Below, piece after piece: positions 22,525 through 35,200 of a stretch of DNA of 64,000 bases (position 1 is the first letter of the stretch; every line of letters begins with the position of its first letter). The translations under genes and the position numbers were made by a program. Source of the DNA: Ilex aquifolium (Eukaryota; Streptophyta; Magnoliopsida; Aquifoliales; Aquifoliaceae); NCBI GenBank assembly GCA_951799425.1, contig OX637402.1, positions 29,728,492 through 29,792,491 on the forward strand, read 5' to 3'. The notes beneath the pieces are model-generated. The model had not been told where the DNA came from. It did not search any database and worked only from the letters and a program-made list of their open reading frames with translations.

Positions 22525-25500
22525 ATGTTCTCCGGCCTAACACCGGTTATCAATTCCCTAAACTCGTCGGTGGAATCAATTAATTTTCAAATTCCGGTGA
22601 GTTTTCAAACCCTTCTTACTTTTTCCGATCATTTCCTTACGTTTCTCCGGCGAGTTTCGTCAGATTACGGTGTAGGACTCGAGCACTGTACTACAAGTGT
22701 CAGTGGGTCCAGAGCTTCTGTAGCAGCAGTCATGTTTGCCTCTTTCGCTTGTTTACTTTGCTGTAAGAAGAAGAAGAGAGCATGTGTAAACCGCGATGTT
22801 GCATCGCTTACCTCTACCGAGGCCGGAGAGTCGCCGGAACCTTGCGCAGAAGCGTCGACCTTGAAAGCATTAATTAACGAAGGTAAGTTTTTCCAATTAT
22901 AGTATTGTATGGACCCACTGGCGTTTTTTTTCTCTATTTGTGTTCGTTGTTTGTTTGGATAGAAATTGGTTTCCCGGGAAAAGAAATTAATTTCTAGTCT
23001 TTGTTTTAAATTTTAATGGCTTCCTTTTTTGCCAAATCTTTATTTTTTTGGTGAGAAAAAAGTAAGAAAATTCTGGGTATTTTCGATGGGGTTTTTACCT
23101 TGTGTCATGAACTGCAATGGGTCTGATACTGAGAAACAGTGGATCACAGGTGTAAGGTTCTTTTCCTTTTTAGTTTTTTTTCTCCTTCTTTCGATAAAAG
23201 TATGTGTGTAACTTTAGGAATCGATTCCATCAGTAATTAATGTTCAAAAGATGGCAACTCCTTGGGACTGTACCAAGATGGATAAATCCCTCATGAATAT
23301 CCTAATTTCGTCATGGATGGCCTACCTAGATTGGGAGGGAATTAGTCGATATGTACAGAAGTTGGCCCGAACAATCATGACCGTTGAACCCAAAAAAAAT
23401 GGTGAAGAGGTGGGGCATTATGGGTGGCATGATAATAAGGATGAGCGTCATTGCTTGGTATTTGTTTTTGTTTTAGTTTTTGTGTGATTCAGATACTTTG
23501 TTGAATTCAACTGTCCTATAACTATTGAAGAACATCCTTTTAATTAGATTTTATTTTTGGCTGGGGTTAGTAATTTTATCTAGTTATACTCAGTTTCAGA
23601 ACTGGACTTTCATATTAGTGACAACTTCAAATTTCTAACATGAACCTCTCTTTCTGATTCTCCTTTAACTTTCACTCTTGGGGGGGTGTGGATAGACCAC
23701 ATAATTGAAAGTTGAAACCAAATCAGATGTGTGAAAGTACAAAAGTTTCATTGCTTGAAAACAGGAGCAAACATTCCAATTTTGCTTACAGAAAATTATG
23801 GTATGGCTATGGTAGGAAAAACGCTCAAGGTTCACACTAATCATTATTTAACCTTGGATGTCATTTTCCTTATATGGACTGGAGAACTGGATGCCTACAG
23901 CATGGTGTACATCATAAATTTTGGATGTTTTTGAAATTGGAAAACATCTTTCTTTTGTCTATTTTGTTTCTGAAGATGGTTCACTGAAATAACATCCCAC
24001 CCCCTCTCCCCCCTTCAAAAAAGAAAAAGAAAGAGAAAAAGACAAGAAAAAGAAACCATGAAAGCAAACAATATATTCCCGAAATCAAACTCAGATTATG
24101 AGCCAATGGACTACAACAACAAAAAGTTGCATTTCTAATATTCTTCCCTGACAGGGAATTCTTAGTGCTTTGTCAATATGAGGAGGGGAAATCTCAAGGG
24201 TAGCTCAAGTGGTAACAGGGACGAACTGTAAACCTAGACGCTCTGAGTTAGAATCTTGACAACCCTTGGCCTGCCTTTGACCAGATAGACCGGGGAGGGG
24301 ATTAGTCGAAGTGCACGTAAGCTGGCCCGAATAACCTTGATAGTTGTAAAAAAAAAAAATAATAACAAAATAAAATAAAATAAAAATATGAGGAGGGGGA
24401 AGTGTGACAACTGAGGCGATTGCAAAACTGCAAGATCTAAACCGCAAATCCTACATCTTTGGCTATGGATATTCATATCCTACTTGGCAACGCATAGTTT
24501 GTTGGCCTTCTCTCCTAAAACCAATGAGCCACACCATTTCCCTTTCGCTGGTGAAGTTATTTTTACTTAAATGGATCAATCTCAACTTCTAGCCCAACAT
24601 AGGAATCAATGACTTAGGTAGTCAGTCATTTTTTAAAAAAGCACTCTCTGATCTCCAAAATTGTAGCCTTATATCTTATATGGTTATGGTGTCTTTGAAT
24701 TAGCTTCACCAAATCTGAATTATTGTTTATTACTATATACTTGTTTGCTATATTTTTGGGTTGGTGCCTGGTGGGGAGGGTGTGGTTATTGATTTACTAG
24801 AGTTGCAATTCACTCTCCATAAGCAGCCACGAAATTACATCCCATTGTAGGATTTTTTAGACTAATCTCAACTAAATCTTTCCCTCCACCCAAAAAAAGG
24901 TCATCTCTCTTCCCGGCACGTCAATCTCTCTCTGATACCTGTTTGAATAATTTTCACTTCCCAGCACCCTTCAATGGACATAAAGGTGAGATCATCCCAG
25001 TATCAGATGCTAAGTATGCAGAAGAATTGCAGGTCCAAGAAGCTTTATTGGCCTCTCTACTCCCTACTCAGATGGGAAACACTGCATCTTCCTCTATGCA
25101 AGCAAGACCAATGTCAAATTCCGAGCTGGTGGAGATTGCAAAGGAAGCGGAAGAACCATCACAAAGCTTCTGTGAGATTTGCTTGGAAAACAAGGAAAGT
25201 TGGCAGATGTTTGAAAATTACAGATGTTCACACTCCTTTTGTTATGACTGCACAAGTAAACATATTGTGGCAAAGATCCAAGAGAACGTAAAAATGGTTC
25301 TGTGTCCAGGAGTCAATTGCAATGCCATGCTTGATTTTAATGCTTGTAGATGGATGATCCCTAGAGAGGTCCTTGTTTGCTGGGATGAGACACTATGCAA
25401 CTCACTGATTCTCGAATCTCAGAAATTGTATTGCCCTTTCAGAGACTGTTCAGCCATGTTGGTAAATGATTGTGCCGATTGCATCAACAAAATCAAGTGT

Positions 25501-25785
25501 CCCGTATGCCAAAGATCTTTCTGTGCCCTCTGTTGTGTCCCATGGCATTCGGATTTTACATGCAAGGAGTATCAGAAACTGAATGCAAAGAAGACGGGGA
25601 AAGAAGAGGTCATGGTGAAGTCACTTGCTAAGAAGAAAATGTGGCAGAAATGTCCCCGTTGCAAAATGTATGTCGAAAAAGCTGAGGGTTGTTGGCATAT
25701 TACTTGCAGGTGCTCATATGAATTTTGCTACAGGTGTGGATCAAAGTGGAGTGGATCTCATAGCAAATGCCGCCTAAGAACATGA
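22525..25785 (+). CDS. RBR-type E3 ubiquitin ligase, two exons
   Basis: Transfers ubiquitin from an E2 to its own catalytic cysteine and then to a substrate. Exons 22525-22882 and 24965-25785 join in phase (GAAG|GTAAGT to CTTCCCAG|CA) to give 392 residues. The second exon has PVSDAKYAEELQVQEALLASL, then RING1 (CEIC to CYDC, about 189-215), the in-between RING (CPFRDC to WHSDFTC, about 276-319) and RING2 (CPRC to CYRCG, 349-377). Cys362 in EGCWHITC fits the catalytic position, where many family members have Asn in place of Trp. It resembles plant RNF144/RSL1-like ligases but ends soon after RING2 with no membrane segment. The start is uncertain: ATG 22732 is an alternative, and a strong donor CCG|GTGAGT near 22593 could split exon 1. 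The 2-kb intron holds a SINE. Confidence 0.82.
23316..23400 (+). repeat. SINE 3' fragment
   Basis: GGGAATTAGTCGATATGTAC, then AAGTTGGCCCGAAC and an A-run, match the 3' part of the SINE at 24189-24384. It lies in the same RBR intron. The A/B-box half is not recognised. Confidence 0.6.
24189..24384 (+). mobile_element. Au-like tRNA-derived SINE
   Basis: A 14-bp target duplication AATATGAGGAGGGG flanks it (24175-24188, 24385-24398). A polymerase III A box TAGCTCAAGTGG lies near 24201, with a degenerate B box GAGTTAGAATC near 24244. The 3' part GGGATTAGTCGAAGTGCACG with AGCTGGCCCGAA is typical of Au-type SINEs and ends in an A-rich tail. It sits in the intron of the RBR gene in the sense direction. 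Confidence 0.88.
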
Positions 25786-28700
25786 CTACGATTTAGTCTG
25801 AATAGAGTACAGAGAGTTGCACCGAAATGATAGACCTTGAAATCCAGGGCCGCTTGTGGGTCGCCTTGTTTCAGAAAATGGAATGACCCAAATCATGTTA
25901 GTATTGTATATAATAACCCTGTATATTTCAGTGTTTTGTTTGACCTGGAGCATTTGGGAGCATTATTTGATTGTTATATCAAAAACTTTTACTGGAATAT
26001 TTGTAGGTGGAATGGTATTGCAATTAAACCACGGCGTTGCAATCCTACTTTGAATGATATTTGTGTTTCTCTCAGTTTTGTGGATGAATTGGAATTCAAG
26101 TTTTGATAAAAACACAATCTATTGGTACGTTTTCATCCCATTTACCCACGAAGTGCGAGATGTTACTGGGATATATAACATCATCAACAGGTGCTGTGTT
26201 ATAAAGTTTGTATTGTGTATGTGTTTTATGCTCTGGATTCGAACAGTGTCATGACCAATACCCCAAAGCCTAAACACCCCCCATGCGTTGCATCGACATG
26301 TTTATAGGCTAAGCCTGCTCGTCGAGGCTTTAACCTTCATGTACTATGTCATAAAGCTCAAATGGGACTTGCCTTCATAGATTGGCGATTGTTTTTCACA
26401 GGATTTCTTTATTACTCATACAACATACTCTCCAACTTCGCCATGAGGAGTTAGACCCATGAGAAAAGGACAGTGAGGCAAAAAAGGATCCAATAGCCTA
26501 TATATACATACTCTCCAACTTCACCGTATACATTACTATTGTTCGTATATGGTGGTTGAGTTTTCAAACGCTAATTCTATCTGAAGACTTTTTATCCAAA
26601 ACAGTAGTGATATAAGTGCAGAGTGGGGTCTCAAAATATAAAATATATGTTATCACGACACGAATTCGACATGATAATTTAATCATTTGATTGAATCTTT
26701 TTTATGTCACTTGTTTCGTAAATAAAATGAGTAGACCCAACATGATATAATTAATGAACGAATCGGATATTGGTGAAACCAATAAAAAAAAATATACAAC
26801 TCAACTCGTTTATATATTTGTTATATATGATTTATACATGATACAAACTCGTGTTAAAGTACTTTAAACAAAAGAGTGTTTTTTTATGTAGGAATTCAAT
26901 CCTACATCGACTAAATTTCTAAAAATAGATTAATATATTTATATTTGGATTTTTCTAACTCCAAATGATTTTGAAATTATAAGTTATCACCCTAATTTTC
27001 ATGTCCCTACAATTATATTATACAACAATAACAAATTAATCATATAATTTTAAAAAAAATTATAAAATAACTCTAATATGTTCAAAACTTATCCAAAAAT
27101 ATATGTAACATATGTGAAGCATGGTCGAAAGTTATTAAATGTTTATTTTCTAATTCGTATGATAAAATATAGTAAGGTGAGCATACTTCAATATATTCAA
27201 TTAATATTTCAAATTTATATAGATAATATTAATAAATAAAAAAATTTGAGGGTGGGCATATGTCCACTCACCTAGCTCCGCCTTGCTAGTGAAGAGTAGG
27301 TAGGCTTAGTGAAATGTTTTTTGGCACAAACTCACTAAAATTTTATACAAACCCGCCTTACCCGACATGATTGCAAGGCCTAGTGAAAAATAGGTAGGTA
27401 CGTTATTTCCCTAGTCAAGAGATCAAAGTGTCAATCCCTATCGACGACAGAGATTGATCTCTCATGATCCACTCTGGATTCATTATACATTTTTCATTTA
27501 TTTTCTATGCTTTGATTAGTACATAGTGATTCACCTACATTTCATTATAATAGTGAGACATTATAATCATAATAGGAAACAACCGTTACATGTTTTACAC
27601 GAAAAAGTAAATTCCAAACTCTTTGCATAGTCTCTACCATTTCCATGTTTCCACTTTCTCCATGGCCTTTGTTGTTGGATATCATGATTAATGCTTTGGG
27701 AAACAAAATATATCAAAAATAATATTATTTAAACCTAATTTGTTGATTTGATTCATTACGATTATTAGATTGACAGTAGACCCCATTTAACGTTGAAACT
27801 TATTGTTAATCCAACGATTGTAATGAATTATAACAAATTAGGTTCAAATAATATTACTCATATATCTGTATCATCCATACAGGTCTGAGTGAGAGAGACA
27901 ATGGACAATTCGATGATGGGATTATATATACTAACTATTATAATTTCATAATTATGATTATTAATGGACTCCAAAAAGCAAATTCCTATTCTCTTCTTTT
28001 ATAAAAAGAAAGAATAAGAGAATAGGCTGCTATATTGCGCTGGGATGTGGCATAACGCAGCATCAACAAATAGTCTATGAAGCAGAGTGGGCATCTTTGC
28101 TTTGCACTTGCATCATTGAGGATAGAGGACCCCTACCCTATTGGCATTGTCATTTTAGTGGCTTGAACAGTCCTCAACACTCTTTTGCCACCTTAATGTA
28201 CATATACAAATACATATACATATACATACACATATACTAGCAGTCCGTCCCGTGCAAATATTAGTTTAACTTGGTATTAAATTAGTAGATCTTGTGTTTG
28301 AATTTTTCTACCACCGTTATAATCCTAATAAGACTTGAATGTGCTCGACCCGAAGTCTGTCCACTTTGAGGAGCGTGTTGAAATGTGTAGATATTTATAT
28401 TACACCACTTCCAATAGTTTTAATTTTTGAAGAGATGATGTTCAACAGTTTTTGGAAGTAATGCTATTAATCTATTTAATATTATTGTCAGACGGTTGAA
28501 TTCTAAACTTATAAAAACACAATAACGGTTAAAATTGATCTAATTTTCATCTATTTTGATCCAATGGTATAAAATTCATCCCAATTTTTTTTTTTCGCTC
28601 AAAAATATCATTTTTATTGCACGACTCTGAATGCCACACAATCCCACCAATTCACATCTATACATTTCTTCTCTCTCCTCTACCTCTTTCTTATTTTATG

Positions 28701-29180
28701 TTTGTTATTTAAATTACGTGATTAAATAAAAAAAAATTAAATGATGTACGATCAATGTTTTATTTTTGGTATTGAAAAATATCTTCAAACACGGGGTTAT
28801 TACTAATAGCATAATAAAAGATATTGTTTGAAACATTTAGTGTTGATCAGCTCTAATTTTTTTTTTTTTTTATGGTATCGTGAATCGATCTAGATCTCCT
28901 CTAATATGTTTATTTATTTATTTATTTGATATATAGACCACCTATTGTGTATAATTGAGGAGCCCAGTTATATATAACGAGTCTCACTTAGAATCATGGT
29001 ATGTGATACATACCAAGAAGAAAAATGAAAAAAAAAACAAAAAGTATTAGAAGAGATGCCAGTAATTAATTTTGTGCTTTAACACTCAGCAGTATTAAGG
29101 TCACAATAACTATAATGAAAAAGAACCCTCTTTTAAGTTCCTAGATACAAACTTGGTAAATGAAAAAAGACACAAGAAGT
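25786..29180. other. RBR 3' flank and AT-rich intergenic region
   Basis: The first few hundred bases are probably the 3' UTR of the RBR ligase. Beyond about 26260 nothing gene-like is seen. Contents are AT-rich DNA, a foldback at 27718-27858, CATATA microsatellites near 28200 and poly-T runs. Short open frames near 25837-26254 have no recognisable domain. Confidence 0.5.
27718..27858. repeat. Small foldback element, 141 bp
   Basis: Left arm ATTATTTAAACCTAATTTGTT and right arm AACAAATTAGGTTCAAATAAT are inverted copies with one or two mismatches. Pairing continues through ATTCATTACGATTATTAGATT. It may be a MITE; no clear target duplication seen. Confidence 0.6.
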
Positions 29181-29189
29181 GGAAGCTGG

Positions 29190-30245
29190 TGGGACACTTT
29201 TGGGATATGATAGGATCCCAACACGTGTCCTCGGTCTCGAGGGCACTCCCCTCTCTGAAGATGCAACGTGTCCTCCGCACCGAGGGCACATCCTCCCCTC
29301 CCATGGAGCCATGTGTCATCGGCACCGAGGACACACCCTTCACCCTGATGCAACCATGTATCCTCGGTACCGAGGACACCCCTTCTCCAACGAATCCATG
29401 CATTCCATACATTACTAAACTGGGGGCTAGTCGTGGACACGTCGCCTGCTTTTTGAAAAGGTCATTGACAGGAACAATACATCAACCTCAAAAGACGTGT
29501 TGTGAATCATTAGTTTACTTTCCCCAATAAAGTCAGAGAGGATGAGACAATCAGCCAAGAAGGGTTGGACACGTGGCACGATGTGCAGGATAAGGGGTAA
29601 AAGGACACAAATATCCTTACTGATATACGACAACCTTATGCTAGCATTTAATAAATCCTCAGTCGATGAGACGCCCATAATGGTTAGGAAAGCCGAGGAG
29701 GAGGAGCATTAAATGCTCTAGGACCTGAGCATTTAATGCTTCAGCATTGAAGAAAGAGCATTGACCGCTCGGGGGCCCAAGCAATTAATAACAAAGTTTC
29801 CCCCACGCAAAACAGGAGACGCACTGCCCCATGTCTGGGCTCTACCTACTGTCTAAGCCCTCAGCAATGATGAGGATTTTGAGGTATAAATAGCTTTTAA
29901 AAATACAATGCAAAGGTACGCAAAATCACTTCTCAAGAACACACAACAGTGTTTTCTTCTTCCCCTCTCTCAAAAAACTGACTTGATCGTCGAAGGGGAT
30001 ACGTCAAAAAACACTCCGGCACCCTTTCTAACCTGTCTTCTATGTGCCAAGGACCACCAGCGACCCGCCGGACTCGATCGAACAGCCCCTGCACCAATTC
30101 ATCACCACTCCTTAGGTTCCCTTTGGACCTCTCAACCCTTTCTTTGCCAAGGGATCTTCGACACTCGAGGCGAATACGAGCTAAAAGAGAGATCTATCTT
30201 TTTCAACTATTGTGCGAAAATTACCGCGCACAGAAGCAAATAGAG
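29190..30245 (+). mobile_element. Probable solo LTR of a gypsy-like retrotransposon (fossil)
   Basis: The layout fits an LTR. An upstream GC-richer block has four or five approximate repeats of ACCGAGGACAC words about 60 bp apart (29215-29400). Then come a TATA box (29885-29893, TATAAATAG) and a downstream stretch with ACTTGATCGTCGAAGGGG, a phrase common after the TATA of plant gypsy LTRs. No internal retroelement sequence is attached. Outer limits are approximate, and no target duplication could be fixed. Confidence 0.5.
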
Positions 30246-30380
30246 CACATCAAATGAAAGTGTCCAAATTGATACAAAGTATCAAATGCTGATGGAACAT
30301 AAAATCAAACAGATTCATGTGTATTAACATTATGGAAATGGAACGAATCAAAGAGTAAAGATAAGAAGGAGAGAGAAAGA

Positions 30381-30398
30381 GGGGGGGGGGGGGGGGGG
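30381..30398. repeat. Run of 18 G
   Basis: Eighteen consecutive G residues after a GA-rich stretch. It may be hard to sequence, so the length is uncertain. Confidence 0.9.
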
Positions 30399-30783
30399 TT
30401 AGTCTCGGAGAGGATGGTTGATACGCGTCACACTAAAAAATTTGCACCAAAATAATGTAAAATGCTAAGATTAACCAATACAGTCCACATTCATGAGCCT
30501 GAGCGACTTTGGCCATGGCCTCCTCGATAAAAGAAATTAAAATCAGTACCTTTCGCCTATAGTGGGATTTTCAGTAAGTAAGTGGTAGATAATCTTATGG
30601 ATTTAATTTTATACCCGACTTCATGTTCAAAACTCCATGCCATCATCTTGAACCAGCTGGTGCAAGTGTGGTGGTGTATGATGGGAACCATTTTCGTGTG
30701 GCTCCTCATGCTTCAGATGAAGTTATCTTCTCAATCTTTAGCAGCTAATAATACTGTTCAGTGGCGATTGCGTTAGTCCTTCA

Positions 30784-30960
30784 CCCTTTATATCTTGCAA
30801 GATGGTCCCTGGACCCTGCCCCTGTATACATAACATCAAACACGAATTGGATATCAGGATATATTCCAAGCTTATCCACATCCATCCAGGAAGGAATTTT
30901 GTAATCCTTCCTCCCATTTACAGGAGATAGAAAGATTGCACGATGCATTTCATAAAGGTT
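30784..30960 (-). pseudogene. Coding-like fragment, gene relic of unknown family
   Basis: A 59-codon open stretch on the minus strand has protein-like composition, with words such as DYKIPSWMDVDKLGIYPD and FVFDVMYTGAG. It is bounded by stops on both sides and by a possible splice donor (AAAGG|GTGAAGG) at its end. A second coding-like stretch lies on the plus strand at about 30590-30745 (PAGASVVVYDGNHFRVAP). I do not recognise either. They could be exon debris of one or two decayed genes. The small size and opposite strands keep confidence low. Confidence 0.25.
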
Positions 30961-32050
30961 TTAGATGTAGACATATTAGAGGCCTCCATTCACTTGGTCC
31001 CAGCAAGTTCATAAAAATGTACTAATATGATATTAATATGACTTCATATGGTATGTTGATACTGGATATTAGATGATTGAGCAAACCAGGTGGTTAGTAG
31101 GGAAGGCATGGGCACACACGGGTACAGCTCCTCTCCAATTTCAATTCTTTCTATAACAATTATTCATGCATCATGGTGAGACCTATTAGATAGATGTGTA
31201 TCCCTTATCGAAACATATTGTGCTACACAGTGGACCAATGGAACAATAGTCGTGTTAGGTCTAATTGTATCCAGTACCATCACACAAGTTAAAGTCCAGA
31301 ATTTCATGTCCACCATGTTTATGAATACAATTTTTTTTTTTTTGTTGGCTGAGATTTGCCACAATAGTAGACACAAAGGAAGCAAAAATCTATTACTTTA
31401 GAGAACTTAATACATATCATGGGAACGGAATAGATTCATGGCGTGAGATCAAAACCCTCGCATATCAATTTCCTTCCACTCTAACTGTCTCCCTTTATAC
31501 CAAAACCAAAATCTCCAACACCAGTGTCTAAATATGCATTTGTTACCTATTCTGCTTATATTTTAGCAAAAAAGGATATACTTATAAATTTGATGCTCGG
31601 GTCAGGATCTATAAGTTTCAAACCAAGAACTGAAACTAGAAAATGCAAGAACTTAATTAATAGACACCATGAGACCATTGGTTAAAGCGATGAACTAGGA
31701 GCCAAATCCTATATGGACCCTTGGAATATTTTTCTTTTTTTTTTTGCGATATACATTTATGGGACATATACTGATCAAGTGTCAGTGATGTAATGTGTGA
31801 TGGTACACCGTAAATATCATATACGCCAAAGCTAGATGAGCTTCATGTTTAAAAATCTGATATGTTTTAACTTACCTGTCCAAATATTAGAGGCCACGCC
31901 AATCCACGATTAAAAGGCTTGATCCCATTGAGAGGTCTTGATCTGAGAAGCATGCAGAAATTAGGATCAGATGCAGTTTATTCATTATTCAAACATCTCA
32001 TCTGTGTAAAGGATTTCCACTGATGTTATTCTCTACTAGTGTTAGTGGGG
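30961..32050. other. Upstream region of the CEPR1-like gene
   Basis: No gene recognised. A minus-strand frame at 31164-31385 has no known motif. The last part is likely to contain the promoter of the receptor kinase gene. Confidence 0.45.
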
Positions 32051-32058
32051 TATAAATA
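32051..32058 (+). promoter_or_regulatory. Candidate TATA box of the receptor kinase gene
   Basis: TATAAATA in the context GGGGTATAAATATAAAG, 232 bp before the start codon. A TSS about 30 bp downstream would give a 5' UTR near 200 nt that ends in a CT-rich stretch, as is common in plant leaders. Confidence 0.5.
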
Positions 32059-32289
32059 TAAAGCTTCTTTATGCAAAGATATGTACCTATCTCTGTAGTA
32101 GACTACTGCATGAACCTCCTTTTTCATCATAATGGCTTGTTACTACTGCACCCAATAATCCCATCAATCATGCCATTTATATATCTCTCCTCTGCATCTC
32201 CTCCTCTCTAACAACTAGCATAACTACCACTCCCTCTTCTCTCCCCCTCCATATAGATATACTTCTATATCTATATTTCTCTGTCTGTG

Positions 32290-35200
32290 ATGGCTCTTCA
32301 GTATATTTCCTTCCTTACTATATTATTGCTTTCTCTTTTCAATTCTTGTCAAGCAACCTTAGAGAACCAGTTCCAGTTCTTCACTCTTATGAAAAAGAGT
32401 CTCTCAGGGAACTCCTTGTCTGATTGGGATGTCAGTGGAGCAAAACCTTTCTGCAACTACACAGGAATTGGCTGCAATGATCAAGGATATGTTGTGAAGA
32501 TCGATGTATCCGGGTGGTCTCTATCCGGCCATTTCCCTGATGATGTATGCTCTTACCTGCCCGAGTTGCAAATTCTTCGTCTTGGCCACAATAACCTCCA
32601 TGGTATCTTTCCTCGCAGCATCACCAACTGCTCTCTTTTGGAAGAGCTGAATTTGAGCTCTGCACATCTCACAGGAACACTGCCAGACTTGTCACCAATG
32701 AAATCTATGAGGTTGCTCGACCTGTCGTACAACCTCTTTACAGGTGACTTCCCTATATCTGTCACCAACCTTACCAATCTTGAGGTGATGAACTTCAATG
32801 AAAACGGAGGTTTCAACTTATGGCAACTGCCAGAGAACTTTTCCAGGCTGATGAAGCTAAAATCCATGGTGTTGTCAACATGCATGGTGCATGGTCGAAT
32901 CCCAGCATCAATAGGAAACATGGTATCGCTTGTTGATCTTGAATTGAGTGGAAATTTTCTAAGGGGGAATATTCCGGCTGAGATTGGGCAGCTGAAGAAC
33001 TTGCAACAGCTTGAGCTTTACTATAACCTACTTGATGGTGAAATACCTGAGGAGCTTGGAAATCTGACTGAACTCAGAGACTTGGACATGTCTGTGAACA
33101 AGTTGAATAGCAGATTACCGGAATCTATATGCCGCCTTCCCAAACTTGAAGTCTTGCAGCTTTACAACAACACTCTCACGGGAGAAATTCCTGGTGCCAT
33201 AGGAAACTCGACAACCCTGACCATGTTATCCCTTTATGATAATTTGCTGACTGGACAAGTCCCTCAAAGTCTTGGGAGATCATCACCGATGATTCTTCTG
33301 GACTTGTCAGAAAATCAGCTATCGGGAGAACTACCAGCAGAGGTGTGCAATGGAGGTAAATTGCTATATTTACTTGTCCTTGAAAATATGTTTTCTGGAG
33401 AACTGCCTGAGAGTTATGCAAAATGTGTCTCTCTTATCCGATTTCGAGTTAATTATAATCACTTGGAGGGAATAATCCCAGAAGGACTTCTAGCTCTTCC
33501 GCATGTTTCAATTATTGATTTGGGTTACAACCGCTTGAATGGTCCAATTTCCAAGACGATTGGAAATGCTAAGAACTTGTCAGAACTATTCATACAGAAC
33601 AACAGGATTTCAGGTGTTCTACCTTCAGAAATCTCTCAAGCAATCAATCTGGTAAAGCTTGATCTCAGCAACAATCTCCTGTCTGGTCCTATTCCTTCCG
33701 AAATCGGCAACCTGAAAAAGCTCAATTTGTTGCTATTGCACGGTAACAAGTTCAATTCCTCCATCCCCAGGTCACTCTCTTCACTAGGCTCTCTCAATGT
33801 TCTTGACCTGTCTAGCAATCTGTTGATGGGGAGTATCCCAGAAAGTCTTAGTGAACTGCTGCCAAACTCTATGAACTTTTCGAACAATCTGCTTTCCGGC
33901 CCTATCCCTCTGTCATTTATCAAGGGCGGATTATTAGAAAGCTTTTCAGGCAATCCAGGTCTCTGTGTTCCTGCCTATCTCAAATCACCCGATCCCAATA
34001 TACCAATATGCTCACAAACTTACAACCGCAAGAAGATAAACTGCATATGGGTGATTGGGATTTCAGTGGCGATCGTTATTGTTGGAGCTGTCCTGTTTCT
34101 GAAGCGCTGTTTTAGCAAAGAGCGAGCTTTGATGGAACATGAGGAGACAATGTCATCTTCAATTTTCTCATATGATGTTACAAGCTTCCACCGTTTAAGT
34201 TTTGATCAACATGAGATCATTGAAGCCATGGTTGATAAAAACATAGTTGGTTATGGAGGATCTGGGACAGTGTACAGAATTGAGTTGAGCAACGGGCAAG
34301 TTGTTGCCGTAAAGAAGCTCTGGAGTCAAAAAGCTAAAGATTTTGTTTCCGATAATCAATTGTGCTTAGACAAGGAGCTGAAAACCGAGGTTGACACTCT
34401 AGGAAGCATAAGGCACAAGAACATCGTCAAATTATATTGCTACTTCTCCAGTTTGGATTGCAGCTTGTTAGTTTATGAGTACATGCCAAATGGAAACCTT
34501 TGGGAGGCACTTCATGGAGGAAAAATCATTTTGGATTGGCCTACTCGTCATCAGATTGCACTAGGGATCGCACAAGGTTTGGCCTATCTCCACCATGATC
34601 TCTTGATGCCAATTATTCACAGAGATATCAAGTCGACCAACATCCTACTGGATGTCAATTATCAACCAAAAGTTGCAGACTTTGGCATAGCCAAAGTTTT
34701 GCAAGCAAGAGGGGGGAAAGATTCCATCACTACTCATGTTGCAGGCACTTATGGTTACTTAGCTCCTGGTAATTTTCTGATCCAACTCTGTTCTATTATG
34801 ATTACCTACTAATGGGGAAATATCAATGATGCTTTCATATATGCTCATTAACATGGGCACACCGTCGAGTTTTGCTAAGTTGTGCCCTTCCCCATCCTGA
34901 GCTATTTCTCTTAGCTCTTTAGGGGTTACACTTTTTGACCATGCAGATAACTTCGTAGCTCTTGAGGTTAATTAGCACAATAACGCTTAGGAGCTGTCTT
35001 TCAGCATTTATAGAAACCAATTCCTTAGGAAATTGCGCAAAATTTTGTTAAGCATTCTCCAAAACTTTGAGTTGTTTGGGCAAAGATTGGCTTTCTATGT
35101 AGGGAATCAAAGTTGCATTGTGATTCCACCAAAAGGAACGCTCCCATATGTACAATTTTAAAAAAAATATTTATTACAACTTAGTTAATTACTAATAATG

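Noticed and set aside
31660-31750. Possible tRNA-like stretch (GGTTAAAGCGATGA)
   Set aside because: No paired arms and no clear B box.
34769-34812. 841-residue receptor ending in the intron
   Set aside because: Reading past 34768 replaces the APE motif with a short tail. The GT at 34769 and AG at 35290-35291 join the kinase in frame.
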